Counted from the first letter of the stretch, positions 1 to 8,625 are shown. The stretch is DNA of 64,000 bases from Finegoldia magna ATCC 29328 (GCF_000010185.1 NC_010376.1:1733578-1797577); one strand, 5' to 3'. Made by a program: numbers and translations. Notes: a model not told the origin generated them from the letters alone.

Positions 1-284
1 TTTTGTATCTCGGTAATATGCTAGAAGTAGGAAGCGGAAAAGATATATATGAAAATCCTCTTCACCCATATACAAAAGAACTTTTAAATTCAGTTTTAAA
101 ACCAGAAGTTACTGGAGAAAAAATATTAAGCCATGGCAATAGAGAAATTCCTAGTCCAATAAACCTTCCAGAAGGATGTGTATTCCAAGGACGATGCCCA
201 TATAAAACAGAAATCTGTTCGAAAGAATGTCCTAAACTGGTTGAAGTAAGCCCCGGTCATAAAGTGGCATGCCATAATATATAG
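1..284 (+). CDS. Oligopeptide/dipeptide ABC transporter ATPase, C-terminal end (partial)
   Basis: Only the last 94 or so residues are present; the gene enters from the left edge. The fragment has the C-terminal oligopeptide-binding extension of OppD/OppF/DppF-type ATPases: a region like NPLHPYT, a proline-rich stretch, then Cys-containing segments (GRCPYKTEIC, then SKECP) that in this family form the Cys-rich C-terminal motif. The nucleotide-binding core lies outside the window. It would energise uptake of peptides or related solutes at the inner face of the membrane. Stop codon TAG at 282-284. OppF-like and DppF-like cannot be told apart from this part. No partner permease is visible because they would lie upstream. 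Confidence 0.85.
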   Translation, partial: LYLGNMLEVGSGKDIYENPLHPYTKELLNSVLKPEVTGEKILSHGNREIPSPINLPEGCVFQGRCPYKTEICSKECPKLVEVSPGHKVACHNI

Positions 285-379
285 TGAGAAGTTAAAAGTG
301 AGATGCTAGAACTAGAATATGTAAAATAATTTACATTATGACCTGAACCCGTAAACACGGAATGATTTAATAATATTTT

Positions 380-430
380 AAGCGGAATGTAATCTGTACA
401 TAACAGGGGACATTCCGTTTAATTTTGTTT
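380..430 (+). terminator. Rho-independent terminator of the ABC ATPase gene
   Basis: An 11-bp stem (380-390 with 410-420, one G-U pair) is followed by a T-rich run to 430. It lies about 95 bp after the stop of the ABC ATPase gene. The rest of 285-525 holds nothing else that I recognise apart from the opposing terminator at 457-493. Confidence 0.75.
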
Positions 431-456
431 TAAATTCTTTTATGTATTTTGGCATA

Positions 457-493
457 CAAAAACCCCTCCATCCGTATTCCGGATTTTGGGGTT
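457..493 (-). terminator. Terminator of the P-type ATPase gene
   Basis: A two-level hairpin: AACCCC (461-466) pairs with GGGGTT (488-493) around an inner stem ATCCG/CGGAT (470-474 with 480-484). Read on the minus strand it is followed by TTTTT. It sits 33 bp beyond the stop of the ATPase gene. Confidence 0.75.
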
Positions 494-525
494 CATATCA
501 CACGATACGCCTTTTTTATTATATA

Positions 526-3213
526 TTATTTTTTGCTTTTTACTGCTTTTAATATTTCTCCTGCTGCGAATGGCAACAATGCACATGGAAGGATTACTTT
601 GTAGTGTTCAAGGTGAAGTGGTATTGTTTCGAATACATCATTTACTCCAGGAATGTAGATTACTGCTAGCATTAAGAATAGTGATAGTGATGTTCCCATT
701 ACTAATGCTTTGTTAGAGAATACTCCGATTTGGAATACTGATTTGTGTTCACTTCTTACTGAATAACTTCTTAGTAATTCTGATAATATCAATGTTGCAA
801 ATGCAACTGTTCTTGCAGATTCGATGTGGCCATCGAAGTGGTTCAATCCGTAGTTGTACGCAAATAATGTCGCAACTGTGATAGCCAATGATTGAACGAT
901 AATGCTTAGTCTCATGTTCTTGTCGATGATTGGTTCTTTTGGTGAACGAGGAGCTCTGTTCATGATGTCAGCTTCTCCTTTTTCAACTCCAAGAGCCATT
1001 GCTGGGAATGAGTCTGTCACTAAGTTTAACCATAATAATTGAATTGGTATAAATGGTGTGTCCCATTTGAACATTATCGCCAAGAATACGATAAGAATTT
1101 CTGCGATGTTACAGCTTAGTAGGAATGATACGAATTTTTTGATATTCGAGTAAATTATTCTTCCTTCTTCTACTGCATGAACAATTGTCGCAAAGTTGTC
1201 GTCTGTAAGGATAACTTCTGAAGTGTTCTTCGCAACGTCTGTTCCAGTGATTCCCATCGCAATTCCGATATCTGCTTTTTTGATTGCTGGTGCATCGTTG
1301 ACTCCGTCACCTGTCATTGCTGCAATGTGTCCGTTTTCTTTCAATGCTGTTACGATTTGTACTTTGTTTTGTGGAGAAACTCTCGCATAAACTCTCTTTT
1401 CTTTGACGATTTCACGGATTTCATCGTCTGTCATGTTGTTAAGTTCAGCTCCCATGATTGCTTGTGAGTCGTCTGTACAAATCCCCAAATCTTTCGCGAT
1501 TGCTACTGCTGTTTCCAAATAATCTCCAGTAATCATAACTGGTGTGATTCCCGCAGTTTTACATTCTTCGATTGCATCTTTTACTTCTAGTCTTGGTGGG
1601 TCTATCATTCCTGATAATCCTACAAATACCATGTTCTTTTCGATGTTTTCAGATGTAATTTCATTTGGCAAATCATCGTGTTCACGAAGTGCATAAGCCA
1701 GTACACGAAGTGCTTGTTTTGCGTACTCGCTGTTTTTATTCAACAATTTTTGTTTTAATTCTTCTGTTAATGGTTTGATTTCGTTGTCGATTAAAATCTT
1801 GCTACATTTTTCAATAATTATATCTGGTGCACCTTTTGTGAAGGAAATAATCTTGTCAGATAAGAATTTATCGTGGAATGTAGTCATCATCTTTCTTTCG
1901 GAATCGAATGGAATTTCTTCTATTCTAGGATAATTTTGATTGGATTCTTCTTTTGTGATGTTTTGTTTTCCTGCTGCTGTGTGAAGCGCTCCTTCTGTAG
2001 GATCTCCTACAATCTTGTATGTTCCGTCTTCTTCGATTAATTTCGAATCATTTGTAAGACTCATTATGTGAAGCAAAGTGTTAAGAGATTTGATGTCATC
2101 TTCTTGCATTTTACGGTCTTCAATCAAATAATCGCCTTCAGGTTTGTATCCTGTTCCTGTGACATCGACATCAGTTCCATCGACGTAGATTTTCTTCACA
2201 GTCATTTCGTTTTGAGTCAATGTACCAGTCTTGTCGGAACAAATTACAGTAGTTGTTCCCAAAGTTTCAACAGCCAAAAGTTTCTTGACGATGGCGTTTT
2301 TCTCTGCCATTCTTCCCATTCCCAAGCTAAGCACGATTGTAACGATAGCTGGAAGTCCTTCTGGAATCGCTGCAACTGCAAGTGATACCGCAGTCATCAA
2401 CATGTTCAATGCGCCAAAATCATACAAGAAATATCCAACCGCAAATACAATTGCACACACAACAACCGTTATGATACCCAATTGCTTAGATAATTGTGCC
2501 AATTTTCTTTGAAGAGGAGTTTCTTCGTCTTCAACTTCTGACAAACTCGTTGCAATTTTACCGATTTCTGTGTTTTGTGCAGTTTCTACAACGACACCCT
2601 TCGCTCTACCGTAGCTTACGATAGATGAACTGTACGCCATATTTGTTCTGTCGCCAATTCCTGCGTCTGTTGTGATTTCATCCTTCGCATTTTTTTCTAC
2701 AGCAACTGATTCACCAGTCAACGATGACTCGTCGATTTTCAAGTTAGTAGATTCCAACAATCTCAAATCCGCAGGAATAATATCTCCCGTTTCCAATTCA
2801 ACGATATCTCCTGGAACCAAATTTTGTGAATCCACTTCCATAATCTTGCCGTTTCTGATGACCTTGGCTTTAGGACTTGCCATTTTTTGCAAAGCTTCAA
2901 TCGCTTGTTCCGCTTTACCTTCTTGATAAATCGAAAGCACCGCATTCACAATAACGATAGCGATGATAATAATACTATCTGTGACTTCCCCAATAGCCAT
3001 GGATAAAATAGATGCCAATAGCAAAATAATTATCATCGGATCCAAAAATTGATCCTTTAATTTGGCTGCCATGGACTTTTTCTTCTTTTCTTTTAATACG
3101 TTCTTGCCGTATTTTTCTAATAAACTAGCTACCTTACTGTCGGATAGACCATTGTTTTCGTCAGTATCCAAACTTTTGATAACACTGTCATTAGATTCCT
3201 TGTACCAATCCAA
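526..3213 (-). CDS. P-type cation ATPase, probable Mn2+ (or Ca2+) exporter
   Basis: 895 residues of a P2-type ATPase that pumps cations out of the cytoplasm using ATP. Visible parts in order: N-terminal cation-ATPase domain, TGES actuator motif (166-169), helix 4 with PEGL (284-287), phosphorylation motif DKTGT (Asp327), the hinge MTGDGVNDAPA, and a C-terminal block of about six helices. By homology alone this would be called a Ca2+ ATPase (PacL/YloB type). The leader, however, is a yybP-ykoY riboswitch, which senses Mn2+ and controls Mn2+ exporters including the P-type ATPase YoaB of Lactococcus, so manganese is the likelier substrate (inference). Start is TTG at 3211-3213, seven bases after AGGAGG. 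Single-gene unit with its own terminator. Confidence 0.92.
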   Translation of the reverse strand: MDWYKESNDSVIKSLDTDENNGLSDSKVASLLEKYGKNVLKEKKKKSMAAKLKDQFLDPMIIILLLASILSMAIGEVTDSIIIIAIVIVNAVLSIYQEGKAEQAIEALQKMASPKAKVIRNGKIMEVDSQNLVPGDIVELETGDIIPADLRLLESTNLKIDESSLTGESVAVEKNAKDEITTDAGIGDRTNMAYSSSIVSYGRAKGVVVETAQNTEIGKIATSLSEVEDEETPLQRKLAQLSKQLGIITVVVCAIVFAVGYFLYDFGALNMLMTAVSLAVAAIPEGLPAIVTIVLSLGMGRMAEKNAIVKKLLAVETLGTTTVICSDKTGTLTQNEMTVKKIYVDGTDVDVTGTGYKPEGDYLIEDRKMQEDDIKSLNTLLHIMSLTNDSKLIEEDGTYKIVGDPTEGALHTAAGKQNITKEESNQNYPRIEEIPFDSERKMMTTFHDKFLSDKIISFTKGAPDIIIEKCSKILIDNEIKPLTEELKQKLLNKNSEYAKQALRVLAYALREHDDLPNEITSENIEKNMVFVGLSGMIDPPRLEVKDAIEECKTAGITPVMITGDYLETAVAIAKDLGICTDDSQAIMGAELNNMTDDEIREIVKEKRVYARVSPQNKVQIVTALKENGHIAAMTGDGVNDAPAIKKADIGIAMGITGTDVAKNTSEVILTDDNFATIVHAVEEGRIIYSNIKKFVSFLLSCNIAEILIVFLAIMFKWDTPFIPIQLLWLNLVTDSFPAMALGVEKGEADIMNRAPRSPKEPIIDKNMRLSIIVQSLAITVATLFAYNYGLNHFDGHIESARTVAFATLILSELLRSYSVRSEHKSVFQIGVFSNKALVMGTSLSLFLMLAVIYIPGVNDVFETIPLHLEHYKVILPCALLPFAAGEILKAVKSKK

Positions 3214-3241
3214 TCTCTTACCTCCTGTTAATTTACATAAT

Positions 3242-3347
3242 AAAAAAAACTTTCACCATTTCTGGCAAAAGTCTTGCTAACCAAAGTGGCCTTGTGCCGG
3301 GTTTCAACCGTAATGACGACACAATATTTTTAAGCTACTCCCTTTTG
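3242..3347 (-). promoter_or_regulatory. yybP-ykoY (Mn2+) riboswitch with terminator
   Basis: Read on the minus strand the leader begins AAGGGAGTAGC (3337-3347), then has GTCGTCATTACG and CCCGGCAC, and ends with GCAAGAC, the conserved blocks of the yybP-ykoY family in the right order. The last segment is a clear intrinsic terminator: TGGCAAAAG (3263-3271) pairs with CTTTCACCA (3250-3258), followed by eight T residues on the minus strand. The arrangement fits a switch in which bound Mn2+ prevents the terminator and turns on the exporter. Family identification rests on recalled consensus; a covariance-model search would confirm it. Confidence 0.9.
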
Positions 3348-3384
3348 TTATATTAATTTTACCAAAAATATTATATTAAATCAA

Positions 3385-4143
3385 TTATTTTATTATAACT
3401 TGAAACGTATCGTGTTCTTTTTTCATATTTACAATCTTGCAATCCTCGTAATCGTGAGTGTCGATAAATTTGTCCACAATCGTCGGATCTTTTGTGAAAT
3501 GCATTGGGAACAAAACTTTCGGATTGCATTTGTCGACAAATTCATTCACACCCAAATCGTATCTTTCCTTTAATCTCGGATCAACCGGGAAAAATCCAAT
3601 GTCAACGTGTCCAATCTTGTCGATTTCCTTGGAGAAATCTTGTTGCATCTTTTGTTTTTCCTCTTCGGTGTCTTCTTCCCACACCCAATTGTTCAAATCT
3701 CCTGCGAAGAAAAATTTCAAATGGTTTGCTTCAAAATACACGCTAATTCCCATATCAGTCGAACCAAGAGCTGTAAAATCAACTCCGTAGACAGATGTCG
3801 ATTCACCAACTTCAAGCTTAATAACCTTCTTATCGAAATGCTTTTTCAATTCTTCTATATTATCTTGTCCCAAAAACACAACATTGTCTTTCGTATCATA
3901 ATCAAAAACCTCTTCGTAAACATCCTCGCTGACAATGTATGTAATGTCACTCGCATTTTCATAATCAAAAATACTCTCGTTGTAGTGATCTGCGTGAGAA
4001 TGAGTCACCACGAAAATCACCTTCTTATCGTTCACATTTTTTGGCAAAGTTCCTTGAAAATAATCGAAAATAATAATCTTGTCTTCAAACTCCAAAGAAA
4101 ATGAACTGTGGTATATATATCTAATGTTTAATTTGTGTTCCAT
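3385..4143 (-). CDS. MBL-fold metallo-hydrolase
   Basis: 252 residues when started at the ATG at 4141-4143, which is preceded by GAGGAGG; an in-frame upstream extension to 4224 has no such site. The metal-binding signature THSHADHYN (HxHxDH) lies near residue 50, with later conserved aspartate and histidine segments (AGDLNNW and PMHF). Fold and metal site support a hydrolase of the metallo-beta-lactamase superfamily, most like the small UPF0173/lactonase-type group. The substrate is unknown. It is transcribed toward the riboswitch of the ATPase and away from the ybaK operon, with which it shares an intergenic region of about 125 bp. Confidence 0.8.
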   Translation of the reverse strand: MEHKLNIRYIYHSSFSLEFEDKIIIFDYFQGTLPKNVNDKKVIFVVTHSHADHYNESIFDYENASDITYIVSEDVYEEVFDYDTKDNVVFLGQDNIEELKKHFDKKVIKLEVGESTSVYGVDFTALGSTDMGISVYFEANHLKFFFAGDLNNWVWEEDTEEEKQKMQQDFSKEIDKIGHVDIGFFPVDPRLKERYDLGVNEFVDKCNPKVLFPMHFTKDPTIVDKFIDTHDYEDCKIVNMKKEHDTFQVIIK

Positions 4144-4269
4144 TAAAATTCCTCCTCGTATATATTTACCCATAAACAGACAATTTACGCAAGTAAATAT
4201 TCGATAAATTTTATAAAACAACAAATATTTTCACTTGTAGTATAATATTAATAATGAAAGGATGAGTTT

Positions 4270-4740
4270 ATGAAAAAAACTAACGCAATGAGAATACTCG
4301 ACAAACAAAAAATTGGGTATAAATATATAGAATACTCCGTAGGAGACGATGTGAGTGGCGAAAATGTCGCAAGCAAATTAAATGAGGATGAAGCTTACGT
4401 GTTCAAAACACTTGTCACAATTTCCAACACGAATGAAAATTTCGTGTTCGTTGTAGCTGTAAAAGACGAGCTTGACCTCAAAAAGTGTGCGAAAATAGCC
4501 GGAGTGAAAAAACTCGAAATGATTCATGTAAAAGATTTATTAAAAACTACCGGCTACATTAGAGGTGGTTGTTCTCCTATCGGAATGAAAACAAAATTTA
4601 AGACTTTTATCGACGAGAGTTGTGAAAATAAAGAATATATTTATGTGTCTGGCGGCAAAATCGGTGCGCAAATCAAAATCGCTCCCCAAGATTTGATAAA
4701 AATTTGTGATATTACTGTGGCGGACCTTAAAAAGGAGTAA
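4270..4740 (+). CDS. ybaK: YbaK-type Cys-tRNA(Pro) deacylase
   Basis: 156 residues, the usual size of YbaK/EbsC. These free-standing editing proteins remove cysteine mischarged on tRNA(Pro). The expected lysine is Lys46 in FKTLVT, and the glycine-rich substrate loop GGCSPIG is at 99-105. Promoter -10 TATAAT at 4241-4246 and a GAAAGGATG ribosome site precede it. It is the first gene of a three-gene operon: the next gene starts 2 bp after its stop, and both downstream genes look like amino-acid ligases that use glutamate or cysteine. Confidence 0.88.
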   Translation: MKKTNAMRILDKQKIGYKYIEYSVGDDVSGENVASKLNEDEAYVFKTLVTISNTNENFVFVVAVKDELDLKKCAKIAGVKKLEMIHVKDLLKTTGYIRGGCSPIGMKTKFKTFIDESCENKEYIYVSGGKIGAQIKIAPQDLIKICDITVADLKKE

Positions 4741-4742
4741 AA

Positions 4743-6047
4743 ATGGATTACGAAAAACAGCTTGAAGCTGTAATTAACTACATTAAAAGCGGAGAAAAAC
4801 TAAAAGAAGATTTCACTATAGGAATGGAAATGGAACATTTCATCGTAGACAAGGATACTTTGAAGACTGTGTCGTATTTCGGTGATAATGGAGTAGGTGC
4901 AACTCTCAGAGAACTTCACAATCATGGATGTGCAGCTTACAAAGAGGGCGATTACATCCTTGGACTTGAAAATGATGATTTGGCAGTGTCGACAGAACCT
5001 GGAAGTCAGTTCGAGGTTGCTTTGTCATCGAAGTGGAACATCGACGATTTGAAGGATATTTACATCAAAAATATGAGAAAACTTGTCGAAATTTTCGATA
5101 AGAAAAACCAAGCTATGGTGACTTTGGGATATCATCCTGTGACTAAAATCGACGAGATTAAAATCTTGCCTAAGAAAAGATACGATTTTATGTACAAATA
5201 TTTCAACGAAAGAGGAGACATGGCTCACAACATGATGAAGGGCACTTGTTCTTTGCAATGTAGCATTGACTATTCATCAGAAAAAGATTTCGTTAGAAAA
5301 TACAAGATTGCCAACTGTTTGTCTCCAGTTTTCTACACATTGTTCGACAACGCATATATTTTCGAAGGAGAGCCTTCAAAAAGTCGTAACATGAGAGAAA
5401 TCATTTGGGAAAACACAGACACTGACAGATCTGGTATGTATAAGTTTAGCTTCGATGATGATTTGAGCTACAAAAAATACGCCGAACATATTTTGAACAC
5501 GCCGTTGATTTTCTCAATTGATGAAAACCACGAGCCTTATTATGTCGGAAAGACAACTTTCAAGGAAGTATTTGAAGATGTGAAGGACACTGGTTTGATT
5601 TTCCACGCATTATCAATAGTATTTCCAGATGTAAGGGCGAAACGATACATTGAAATCCGAATGATGGACGAAATCAAATATCCACTTAATTTCTCAGCAG
5701 TAGCCCTAATCAAAGGATTGTTCTACGACGAGGTTAATTTGGACAAATTATCAGAGCTATTCAAAAACATGACATATGAAAATTGCATGAAAGCAAAACT
5801 AGATGCACGTGAAAAAGGACTGGATGCTACATTCATGAATGTAAACATGTTAGAGTTTTGCAAAATGCTTGTGGATATGGCAAAAAATGGACTTCCTGCA
5901 AATGAAATCGGATATTTAATTCCACTAGAAGAAATGTTGGAAAAAGGAATGAATCCAAGAGATCAGTTCGAGAAAATTTACAAGGAAAAAGGGCTTCGTG
6001 AAGCTGTAGTTGCAAATGAATTAAAATTGGAGGATTTAGATGTATAA
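4743..6047 (+). CDS. Glutamate-cysteine ligase-like enzyme
   Basis: 434 residues with the N-terminal glutamate-binding region of the GCS2-type ligases (GMEMEHF at 27-33, EGDYILGLENDD, STEPGSQFE) and a long C-terminal half. The family joins glutamate to an amine, classically cysteine, with ATP to give gamma-glutamylcysteine. Ribosome site AGGAGTAAAA precedes the ATG. The gene overlaps the following ATP-grasp-like gene by 8 bp, which supports a two-step pathway such as gamma-glutamylcysteine then glutathione or a related thiol. Which amine and which final product are not shown by the sequence. Confidence 0.75.
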   Translation: MDYEKQLEAVINYIKSGEKLKEDFTIGMEMEHFIVDKDTLKTVSYFGDNGVGATLRELHNHGCAAYKEGDYILGLENDDLAVSTEPGSQFEVALSSKWNIDDLKDIYIKNMRKLVEIFDKKNQAMVTLGYHPVTKIDEIKILPKKRYDFMYKYFNERGDMAHNMMKGTCSLQCSIDYSSEKDFVRKYKIANCLSPVFYTLFDNAYIFEGEPSKSRNMREIIWENTDTDRSGMYKFSFDDDLSYKKYAEHILNTPLIFSIDENHEPYYVGKTTFKEVFEDVKDTGLIFHALSIVFPDVRAKRYIEIRMMDEIKYPLNFSAVALIKGLFYDEVNLDKLSELFKNMTYENCMKAKLDAREKGLDATFMNVNMLEFCKMLVDMAKNGLPANEIGYLIPLEEMLEKGMNPRDQFEKIYKEKGLREAVVANELKLEDLDV

Positions 6048-7350
6048 TGACGAATATTCATTAGAATTATATAAAATAGTACGAGAAGACGAGGACATGT
6101 ATTACAGGGATTTCGTGGATTTTATCGCCAAAACAAAAGTGTCAAAGGCGATTTATCACGGAGAACCAATCCCTATGACTTACCAAGGTCTTTTCTACAA
6201 CAAAAGGAATCGCTCAGATTTTGTCTACATTTCAAATATTTTGATGAGCATTACTGATAAAATCACCGAAGAATTTGTGAAAAATCCTGAATATCGTAAA
6301 ATATTCCAATTGGATCCAACAATTGAAGAGCTAGTGCTTCACGATCCAGGATACGATGTGCCAGTTCCGATTTGTCGCTACGATGTGTTCTACGACGGAG
6401 TAAACTACATGCTTTGTGAACTCAACACTGACGGATCATCTGCGATGAACGAAGACAACACACTAGGACAACTTCTTCTTCAAACAAAAGCTATGCAAAA
6501 ATTCATGGAAAAACACTCAGTCGAAAATATCGACATGTTCACTCCATGGGTTTGGGAAACGGCTGATATGTACAAGAAATACGTATCCGATAAGAAACCA
6601 AACATTGCAATCGTGGATAATTTGGAAGTGGGAACTCCAAACGAATTTGACGAATTCAAAAGAGTCTACGAAGAAAATGGATTCAACTGCGAAATCATCG
6701 ACATCAGAGATTTGGAATACAAAGACGGCAAATTGTGCCACGGAGATTATGTGATAGATTTGGTTTACAGAAGAATCGTGACATTAGAATTGTTAAAAAT
6801 AAAAGATGAAATCAAACCATTCTTGGATGCGTACATGGACAATGCATTCTTCATGGTAGGATCGTTCAGGTCACAATTGATGCACTCCAAGCTTATATTT
6901 GAAATCTTCAGGGACGAACAAACACAAGCGCTACTTAACACTGAAGAAAAGAAATTCATCGACGAACACGTTCCATTTACGAAAAAAATCGAAGAACGTG
7001 ACGCTTACGAAATCATAATGAACAAGGATAAATACATCTTCAAACCAATTGACGGCTACGCTTCACTTGGAATATACGTTGGCCGCGAAATGAGAGAAGA
7101 TGATTTGAAAGAAAAACTTCCGGAATTTATCTGCACAGGCTACGTCTTCCAAGAATATTACGATATGAATAAGTGCGAATTCTTAGAATTCGAAGAAAAA
7201 TCTCCTGTACTCAACAAATTCACACAAGTCGTGGGACTTTTCATCTACAACAAACACTTCATCGCCCCTTACACACGAATCGGAAAAGATAACGTCGTAA
7301 GCGGCGCCAGAAAATATTATACAGCACCTAACTTGTTCATAAATGAGTAA
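6040..7350 (+). CDS. ATP-grasp-like ligase (glutathione synthetase or glutathionylspermidine synthase type)
   Basis: 436 residues. The C-terminal half has ATP-grasp features: YIFKPIDGYASLGIYVG, a glycine-rich loop with a lysine, then FQEYYD and acidic metal-binding residues. The middle contains LCELNTDGSSAMNED, a segment I associate with the glutathionylspermidine-synthase-like ATP-grasp group. It starts within the end of the ligase gene (8-bp overlap, GGAGG 6 bp before ATG), so the two are probably translationally coupled. A role as second enzyme of a glutathione-like thiol pathway is inferred from context only. It is not the standard GshB or GshAB type. Confidence 0.65.
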   Translation: MYNDEYSLELYKIVREDEDMYYRDFVDFIAKTKVSKAIYHGEPIPMTYQGLFYNKRNRSDFVYISNILMSITDKITEEFVKNPEYRKIFQLDPTIEELVLHDPGYDVPVPICRYDVFYDGVNYMLCELNTDGSSAMNEDNTLGQLLLQTKAMQKFMEKHSVENIDMFTPWVWETADMYKKYVSDKKPNIAIVDNLEVGTPNEFDEFKRVYEENGFNCEIIDIRDLEYKDGKLCHGDYVIDLVYRRIVTLELLKIKDEIKPFLDAYMDNAFFMVGSFRSQLMHSKLIFEIFRDEQTQALLNTEEKKFIDEHVPFTKKIEERDAYEIIMNKDKYIFKPIDGYASLGIYVGREMREDDLKEKLPEFICTGYVFQEYYDMNKCEFLEFEEKSPVLNKFTQVVGLFIYNKHFIAPYTRIGKDNVVSGARKYYTAPNLFINE

Positions 7351-7352
7351 TT

Positions 7353-7378
7353 AAAAGCCACATTGTGTGGCTTTTTTT
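7353..7378 (+). terminator. Terminator of the ybaK operon
   Basis: A 10-bp perfect stem (7353-7362 with 7366-7375) followed by a T run. Nearly the same stem-loop recurs at 8626-8649. Confidence 0.9.
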
Positions 7379-7412
7379 GGTGTGTGAAAATGATTCTTTA
7401 ATTTTTGCAAAT

Positions 7413-7460
7413 AAAAAAGTTATTTGTAGAATTAAAGCTCGTACTACAAATAACTTTTTT
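7413..7460. terminator. Bidirectional terminator after the RelE-type toxin
   Basis: Perfect 17-bp arms (7413-7429 with 7444-7460) end in A6 and T6 runs, so the hairpin can stop transcription from either side. It closes the toxin-antitoxin unit on the minus strand; the toxin stop codon overlaps its last base. Confidence 0.85.
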
Positions 7461-7720
7461 CAACATTTATATATATTTTTCCTATGATCGACTTCTACAA
7501 CGCAGATTATTAATTTATCGTCATCAATCTCGCAAATAATTCTGTAGTTCGACACTCTGTATCGCCAAAATCCTCTCAAATTGGCTGACAACGCCTTACC
7601 TCTTGCACGTGGCTCTTCTAATTGACCTACTTTCTCCATATAATGAATAATCATTTTTTGAATAGGCTTATCGAGTTTTTTCAAGGATTTTAGTGATTTT
7701 TCTGAATAAATAACCCTCAT
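7460..7720 (-). CDS. RelE/ParE-family toxin
   Basis: 86 residues with the compact RelE fold signature: an N-terminal strand (MRVIYSEKSLKSLKKLD), a helix pair, then GFWRYRVSNYRIICEI and VVEVDHRKNIY at the C-terminus. The R-x-R-x-x-x-Y-R pattern and the final H-R-x-x-x-Y are typical of mRNA interferases of the RelE/StbE group, which cut mRNA on the ribosome. It overlaps the antitoxin gene by 4 bp, the usual antitoxin-first arrangement. Confidence 0.88.
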   Translation of the reverse strand: MRVIYSEKSLKSLKKLDKPIQKMIIHYMEKVGQLEEPRARGKALSANLRGFWRYRVSNYRIICEIDDDKLIICVVEVDHRKNIYKC

Positions 7721-7935
7721 ATACCCAACTCTTTTTTTACCTCATCATTACTGTAAAATTTCATTTGGTCTTTGTTTAACAGATACTCATTAATTATCTT
7801 TTCATCATACTCTTGTTCGATTTTTTCCAATAATGATTCTCTTGCCCAGTCGGATAAAGTTTTGTTTTTTTCTTTTGAAACATTTGTGAAAAGTTCCTTA
7901 TCCGATTCGCTCAATCTAATCGTTATAGTAGCCAT
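7717..7935 (-). CDS. RelB-type ribbon-helix-helix antitoxin
   Basis: 72 residues. The N-terminus (ATITIRLSESDKELF) is a ribbon-helix-helix DNA-binding strand and helix; the C-terminal part is acidic and likely wraps the toxin. It matches the DUF6290/RelB-like antitoxins paired with RelE. An AAAGGAGTG ribosome site lies before the ATG. A perfect palindrome at 7951-7973 directly upstream is the probable operator for autorepression. Confidence 0.88.
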   Translation of the reverse strand: MATITIRLSESDKELFTNVSKEKNKTLSDWARESLLEKIEQEYDEKIINEYLLNKDQMKFYSNDEVKKELGI

Positions 7936-7950
7936 AAAATCACTCCTTTT

Positions 7951-7973
7951 ATTGTGTTACATCGTAACACAAT
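7951..7973. promoter_or_regulatory. Operator palindrome of the RelBE-type operon
   Basis: Two perfect 10-bp arms (ATTGTGTTAC and GTAACACAAT) flank a 3-bp centre. The site lies 15 bp before the antitoxin ATG, within the likely promoter. The binding protein is inferred to be the antitoxin or the toxin-antitoxin complex. Confidence 0.75.
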
Positions 7974-7977
7974 TGTA

Positions 7978-8121
7978 TTATAAATCTTTTACTAAGTCAA
8001 GTCTACAGCTCACGACACCATAATTTTTAGTTGTAACTTTTAGCTGTTCATTTGATTTTATTAATTCATCAATCATTTCGGATAAATTATCCCTGAAATT
8101 TTCTGCAGTTGTACTTTTCAT
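7978..8121 (-). pseudogene. Phd/YefM-like antitoxin fragment (47 codons)
   Basis: A short open frame from ATG 8119-8121 to TAA 7978-7980. It begins MKSTTAENFRDNLSEMIDEL and continues with a strand like LKVTTKNYGVV, the N-terminal DNA-binding pattern of Phd/YefM antitoxins. The usual continuation (VVLS.EDY) is replaced by SCRLDLVKDL and a stop, so it looks like a truncated gene, cut off just where the RelBE operator begins. No toxin follows. It could instead be a small live repressor; the ribosome site (TTGAGGC) is weak. Confidence 0.5.
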
Positions 8122-8224
8122 TGCCTCAACTCTTTCTATTTTTATTATTTCCTATATTATTCTAATACAATGCTGGACTTTTATGCGTATTATGCGTATT
8201 ATTAAAGCATAAGGAGGTTAGACG

Positions 8225-8602
8225 ATGTTAAAATCATATCCTGCTATTTTTCATAAAGAAGAAGATTCTTATTGGGTGGAATTTCCAGAATTTGGTGGTG
8301 GAACTGAAGGAGATAATATCGAAGAAGCAATGGTGAATGCTCATCAAATGTTGGAAAGCGTGTTGGCTACTTTCATTGATGAAGATCTTCCACTTCCTAA
8401 ACCAAGTGATATTACAAAAATAAAAGTCGAAGATGGATTTACGTCAATGATTCAAGTTGATCCCACACCATTTATCAAAAACAACAAAACCATCAGAAAA
8501 AATGTTACAGTCCCTGAATGGTTGGTTAGACTTTGTGATCGTCAAAATATCAATTATTCCGAAGTTTTGACCACAGCTCTTGAAAAGAAAATCAACGCAT
8601 AA
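8225..8602 (+). CDS. HicB-type antitoxin, solitary
   Basis: 125 residues. The N-terminal HicB-like partial RNase H fold is clear (YPAIFHKEEDSYWVEFPEF, then TEGDNIEEAMVNAHQML). The C-terminal helix-turn or ribbon-helix-helix part (VTVPEWLVRLCDRQNINYSEVLTTAL) would bind DNA. Strong AAGGAGG site. No hicA gene is present on either side: the upstream 100 bp and the downstream 140 bp have no plausible small basic frame. It may be an orphan antitoxin acting in trans or as a plain regulator. A direct repeat of ATGCGTATT at about 8182-8199 in the promoter region could be its target. Confidence 0.82.
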   Translation: MLKSYPAIFHKEEDSYWVEFPEFGGGTEGDNIEEAMVNAHQMLESVLATFIDEDLPLPKPSDITKIKVEDGFTSMIQVDPTPFIKNNKTIRKNVTVPEWLVRLCDRQNINYSEVLTTALEKKINA

Positions 8603-8625
8603 TTTTGTAAATATTTTTATTTCCC

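Noticed and set aside
3385..4224. 279-residue version of the MBL-fold protein
   Set aside because: The extra N-terminal residues come from the intergenic region and lack a ribosome site; the ATG at 4143 has GAGGAGG.
8130..8224. A hicA gene upstream of the HicB-type gene
   Set aside because: No open frame of suitable length or composition in either direction.
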